Shown here: piece by piece, positions 6,276 through 8,117 of the stretch
How the letters are laid out: every line of letters starts with the position of its first letter
Position numbering within the stretch: position 1 is the first letter of the stretch
From: Candidatus Bathyarchaeota archaeon
Lineage (GTDB): Archaea; Thermoproteota; Bathyarchaeia; Bathyarchaeales; WUQV01
Direction: 5' to 3'
DNA length: 8,117 nt
Assembly (NCBI GenBank): GCA_009889585.1
Contig: WUQV01000227.1
Coordinates: 1-8,117 of the forward strand
Notes under the pieces: generated by a model
The model's database searches: none
Told to the model about the DNA's origin: nothing
The model's input: only the letters and a program-made list of their open reading frames with translations
Position numbers and translations under genes: made by a program

Positions 6276-6536
6276 GTGTGGGCGGCGCTCGCGGCCATCG
6301 TCGCAGCCGCTTTAACGTTCATCGGCGTTAGGCTCGATCCTGAGGCGGGCGTTTCAGCATTTTCTGCCAGCTTAGCTGCCCTTGAAGAGTTACTTACTAG
6401 GACTATAGAAGGTCGTATGTATGTTGATAAACTTGTGAGGGGGATCAAGATTATTAAAAGGTTAAGCTATGGTTGGATAATGATCGCTCAGCTACCCTCA
6501 GAAGCGAAGAAGTTACTGAGGGGATCTTCTCCTTAA
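6276..6536 (+). CDS. Hypothetical small protein with one membrane helix, possibly a gene remnant
   Basis: No family recognised. The only plus-strand reading frame with coding-like character in the window: 86 residues from GTG 6276, with a hydrophobic helix WAALAAIVAAALTFIGV at 2-18, then an acidic/amphipathic part (DPEAGVSAFSASLAALEELL) and a basic C-terminal half (VRGIKIIKRL, EAKKLLRG). The frame stays open about 60 bases upstream of the GTG (…VVQTAVRTGAV), without another start codon, so a 5' part may be lost. No Shine-Dalgarno element precedes the GTG. Near the end, shifting to another frame gives a continuation that stops 27 bases later, as might be left by a frameshift. It is convergent with pdxT and divergent from ribB. 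A small membrane protein or a decayed transferred gene are equally possible. Confidence 0.35.
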   Translation: MWAALAAIVAAALTFIGVRLDPEAGVSAFSASLAALEELLTRTIEGRMYVDKLVRGIKIIKRLSYGWIMIAQLPSEAKKLLRGSSP

Positions 6537-6574
6537 TGAAAGGGGCTGAGGCCGCTAGGAAGTAATACATTCGT

Positions 6575-6589
6575 GATGTTTCAAACATC
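6575..6589. repeat. 15-bp palindrome between convergent reading frames
   Basis: GATGTTT-C-AAACATC is a perfect inverted repeat of seven-base arms about one base. It begins one base after the pdxT stop codon on the minus strand and 39 bases after the stop of the plus-strand ORF. In either transcript it can form a short stem; the plus-strand side continues into T-rich TTCATTTACT, so it may act as a bidirectional 3' element. Alternatively it is a protein-binding site. Confidence 0.4.
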
Positions 6590-6590
6590 T

Positions 6591-7205
6591 TCATTTACTG
6601 ATCATGTTTATGAAGTATGCATGTATATACGGATCCCCAGTTATTTCAGGATGAAATATTGATGCTAACAGCGATCCTTGTTCAACGAGGGCCGTAACCC
6701 TCCCGAGGTCCCCACATTCGATCGTCGCTAGGCTTCTCGCGCCTCCCCACGTGTTTACGATCGCCGGAGCCCTTATGAAGGCGCCCCTTATCGACCTCCC
6801 GAGGACGTTTACATAAACTTCCGTTTCAAAGGACTCCCTCTGCCTTCCGAAGGCATTCCTAAGGGCTTCTACGTCCATCACGCCTAAAGCCATCTGCTCT
6901 ATCTCCCCTACGATCCTATCCTTGACCTTCTTAGCTAAGATCATCGCCCCAGCACCTATTCCAAAGATAGGGAACCCCTCCTTAGCCATGTCCTTTAGAG
7001 GCTCTAATAAGCCCCTCCTAACTATTAGCCTCCCTATCGTCGTGAATTCCCCTCCAGGTATTACGAGGCCATCGACTCTTTTGAGAGAGTTAAGATCCTT
7101 AACCCTCATGATCTCCTCGGACCTCTTAAGCACGTCAAAGGCCCTCTTGAGTATCTCTACGTTCTCCTCAACATCCCCTTGAAGGGCTAGGACGCCTACT
7201 TTCAA
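6591..7205 (-). CDS. pdxT: PdxT-family glutaminase subunit of PLP synthase, catalytic cysteine absent
   Basis: The family hydrolyses glutamine and channels ammonia to PdxS for pyridoxal 5'-phosphate synthesis. The 204 residues are plainly PdxT: VGVLALQGDVEENV (3-16), LVIPGGEFTTIGRL (47-60), GVMDVEALRNAFGRQ (108-122), GAFIRAPAI (141-149) and SIFHPEITGD (182-191) with His185 and Glu187 of the triad. The nucleophile elbow, normally G-T-C-A-G, reads FGIGAG (81-86): Gly84 (codon GGT, 6954-6956) replaces the cysteine. The usual GGES motif is GGEF, with Phe54. The only cysteine is Cys164, far from the elbow. The frame is otherwise intact and of normal length, so the protein is probably made but cannot hydrolyse glutamine by the standard mechanism. 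TTG start at 7205 directly follows the pdxS stop, with GAGGGG five bases before it. Confidence 0.9.
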   Translation of the reverse strand: MKVGVLALQGDVEENVEILKRAFDVLKRSEEIMRVKDLNSLKRVDGLVIPGGEFTTIGRLIVRRGLLEPLKDMAKEGFPIFGIGAGAMILAKKVKDRIVGEIEQMALGVMDVEALRNAFGRQRESFETEVYVNVLGRSIRGAFIRAPAIVNTWGGARSLATIECGDLGRVTALVEQGSLLASIFHPEITGDPYIHAYFINMISK

Positions 7206-8084
7206 CTAAACCCCTCTAACCTGAAGGAGTTCCTCAGGCTTAAGGGACTTGATGTCGATTCCAACCATGGACTTCTTCTCTACGACCATCTTCTGAGCCT
7301 CGACGACGGCTTCTGGGTCGTCCCAATGGGACGTCGCGATGACCATGGCCTCAGCCCTAGCGACGGGATCCTCGGACTTGAAGATCCCAGACCCTACGAA
7401 AACGCCATCAGCCCCCAAGAGCATCATTAAGGCTGCGTCAGCAGGGGTCGCTATACCCCCTGCGGCGAAGTTGACGACCGGAACCCTGCCGAGCTTCGCG
7501 GTTATGTAGACTATCTCGAAGGGGACCTTGGCCTCCCTAGCGTAATCCCTTAGGAACTCTTCGTCATCTACGTGGGATTTAATCGTAATCAAATCCTTGT
7601 TCAAGGCCTTCATATGCCTCACGGCTTCAGCGACGTTACCGGTGCCGGCCTCCCCCTTGGTCCTGATCATCGAGGCTCCTTCAGAAATCCTCCTCAAGGC
7701 CTCTTGAAGGTCCCTAGCCCCGTTGACGAATGGCGTCATGAAGACCCACTTGTTTATGTGATGGGCTTCGTCCGCCGGGGTCAAGACTTCGGATTCATCG
7801 ATTAAATCTATCCCTATCTCCTCCAATATCTTCGCCTCTACGTAATGTCCTATTCTACACTTGGCGCTCACCGGTATCGTTATGAACTTCATGACCTCCT
7901 CGATGACGTTCACATCAGCCATCCTAGCGATGCCGCCGCTCCTCCTTACGTCGTATGGCAACTTATCGAGGACCATGATCCCCACCGCTCCAGCGTCTTC
8001 GGCTATCTTCGCTTGCTCCACGTTGGTCACGTCCATGATGACCCCATTTTTGAACATCGTCGGAAGGCCCATCTTGACCCTCAC
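7206..8084 (-). CDS. pdxS: Pyridoxal 5'-phosphate synthase lyase subunit
   Basis: Builds PLP from ribose 5-phosphate, glyceraldehyde 3-phosphate and ammonia, in a dodecamer normally decorated by PdxT. The beta/alpha barrel carries GVIMDVTN (14-21, Asp18), IPVSAKCRIGH (70-80, first Schiff-base Lys75), IDESEVLTPAD (95-105), MIRTKGEAGTGN (139-150, second lysine Lys143) and the phosphate-binding NFAAGGIATPADAALMM (205-221) plus FVGSGIFKS (229-237). All catalytic residues are present. It lacks the roughly 37-residue insertion of the M. jannaschii protein. GTG 8084 gives a normal-length N-terminal helix, but GGAGG lies almost against it. ATG 8072 has better spacing from GGTGA and would shorten the protein by four residues. 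The frame is also open to the window edge, so a start beyond 8117 cannot be excluded. It abuts pdxT and shares its transcript. Confidence 0.95.
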   Translation of the reverse strand: MRVKMGLPTMFKNGVIMDVTNVEQAKIAEDAGAVGIMVLDKLPYDVRRSGGIARMADVNVIEEVMKFITIPVSAKCRIGHYVEAKILEEIGIDLIDESEVLTPADEAHHINKWVFMTPFVNGARDLQEALRRISEGASMIRTKGEAGTGNVAEAVRHMKALNKDLITIKSHVDDEEFLRDYAREAKVPFEIVYITAKLGRVPVVNFAAGGIATPADAALMMLLGADGVFVGSGIFKSEDPVARAEAMVIATSHWDDPEAVVEAQKMVVEKKSMVGIDIKSLKPEELLQVRGV

Positions 8085-8117
8085 CCCTCCAATCGTGATG
8101 GACTCGGACGGCGCGGC

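Noticed and set aside
6251..6448. Minus-strand 65-codon frame opposite the plus-strand hypothetical
   Set aside because: Its alanine/serine-rich translation arises from the GC-rich codons of the other strand; no ribosome binding site.
6922..7182. Plus-strand open frame opposite pdxT
   Set aside because: Antisense shadow of a recognised gene; the proline- and serine-rich translation resembles no family.
7572..7805. Plus-strand open frame opposite pdxS
   Set aside because: Antisense shadow of a highly conserved gene, with no independent support.
1..8117. Frequent CCTTAA and TTAACG hexamers throughout the window
   Set aside because: They fall within coding frames as common codon pairs (for example TTA-AGG and CTT-AAG) on the minus strand, show no fixed spacing, and are explained by codon use rather than a repeat system.

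Overview
The window looks archaeal. It carries a phosphoseryl-tRNA synthetase (SepRS), a GTP cyclohydrolase III and an archaeal-type riboflavin synthase, and it uses GTG and TTG starts freely, with TATA-like boxes upstream of the two readable promoters. SepRS together with these riboflavin enzymes suggests a methanogen or a related lineage, such as a Thermoproteota/TACK group known mainly from metagenomes. The exact taxon cannot be fixed from this sequence.

Layout: every recognised gene lies on the minus strand, so transcription runs from high to low coordinates. At the right edge pdxS (about 7206-8084) and pdxT (6591-7205) abut with no spacer and encode the pyridoxal 5'-phosphate (vitamin B6) synthase. 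A 446-base gap (6145-6590) follows, holding one plus-strand hypothetical membrane ORF and three inverted repeats. Next comes a tightly packed six-gene riboflavin operon, 6144 down to 1988: ribB, ribC, ribH, arfA, an amidohydrolase, arfC. Neighbours overlap or lie within 24 bases. After a 410-base gap with no convincing gene, sepS (SepRS) starts near 1577 from its own promoter and runs off the left edge, lacking only its last few residues.

The riboflavin operon supplies both branches of the archaeal pathway. ArfA opens GTP to the formylated pyrimidine and ArfC reduces the ribosyl side chain. RibB makes the four-carbon unit, RibH condenses the two branches to lumazine, and RibC dismutates lumazine to riboflavin. 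The formamide hydrolase ArfB, the pyrimidine deaminase and the phosphatase are not recognisable in the window. The extra member is an amidohydrolase of the guanine/SAH-deaminase type, inserted exactly between arfA and arfC. It is a good candidate for one of the missing steps, and deamination fits its family chemistry best.

Two enzymes have unusual active sites. PdxT has glycine where the glutaminase nucleophile cysteine belongs, and a changed oxyanion-region residue, while PdxS keeps its catalytic lysines. SepRS has valine where one of the phosphate-binding serines is expected. A short palindrome lies between the putative TATA box and the first codon of ribB, where a repressor of the riboflavin operon could bind.
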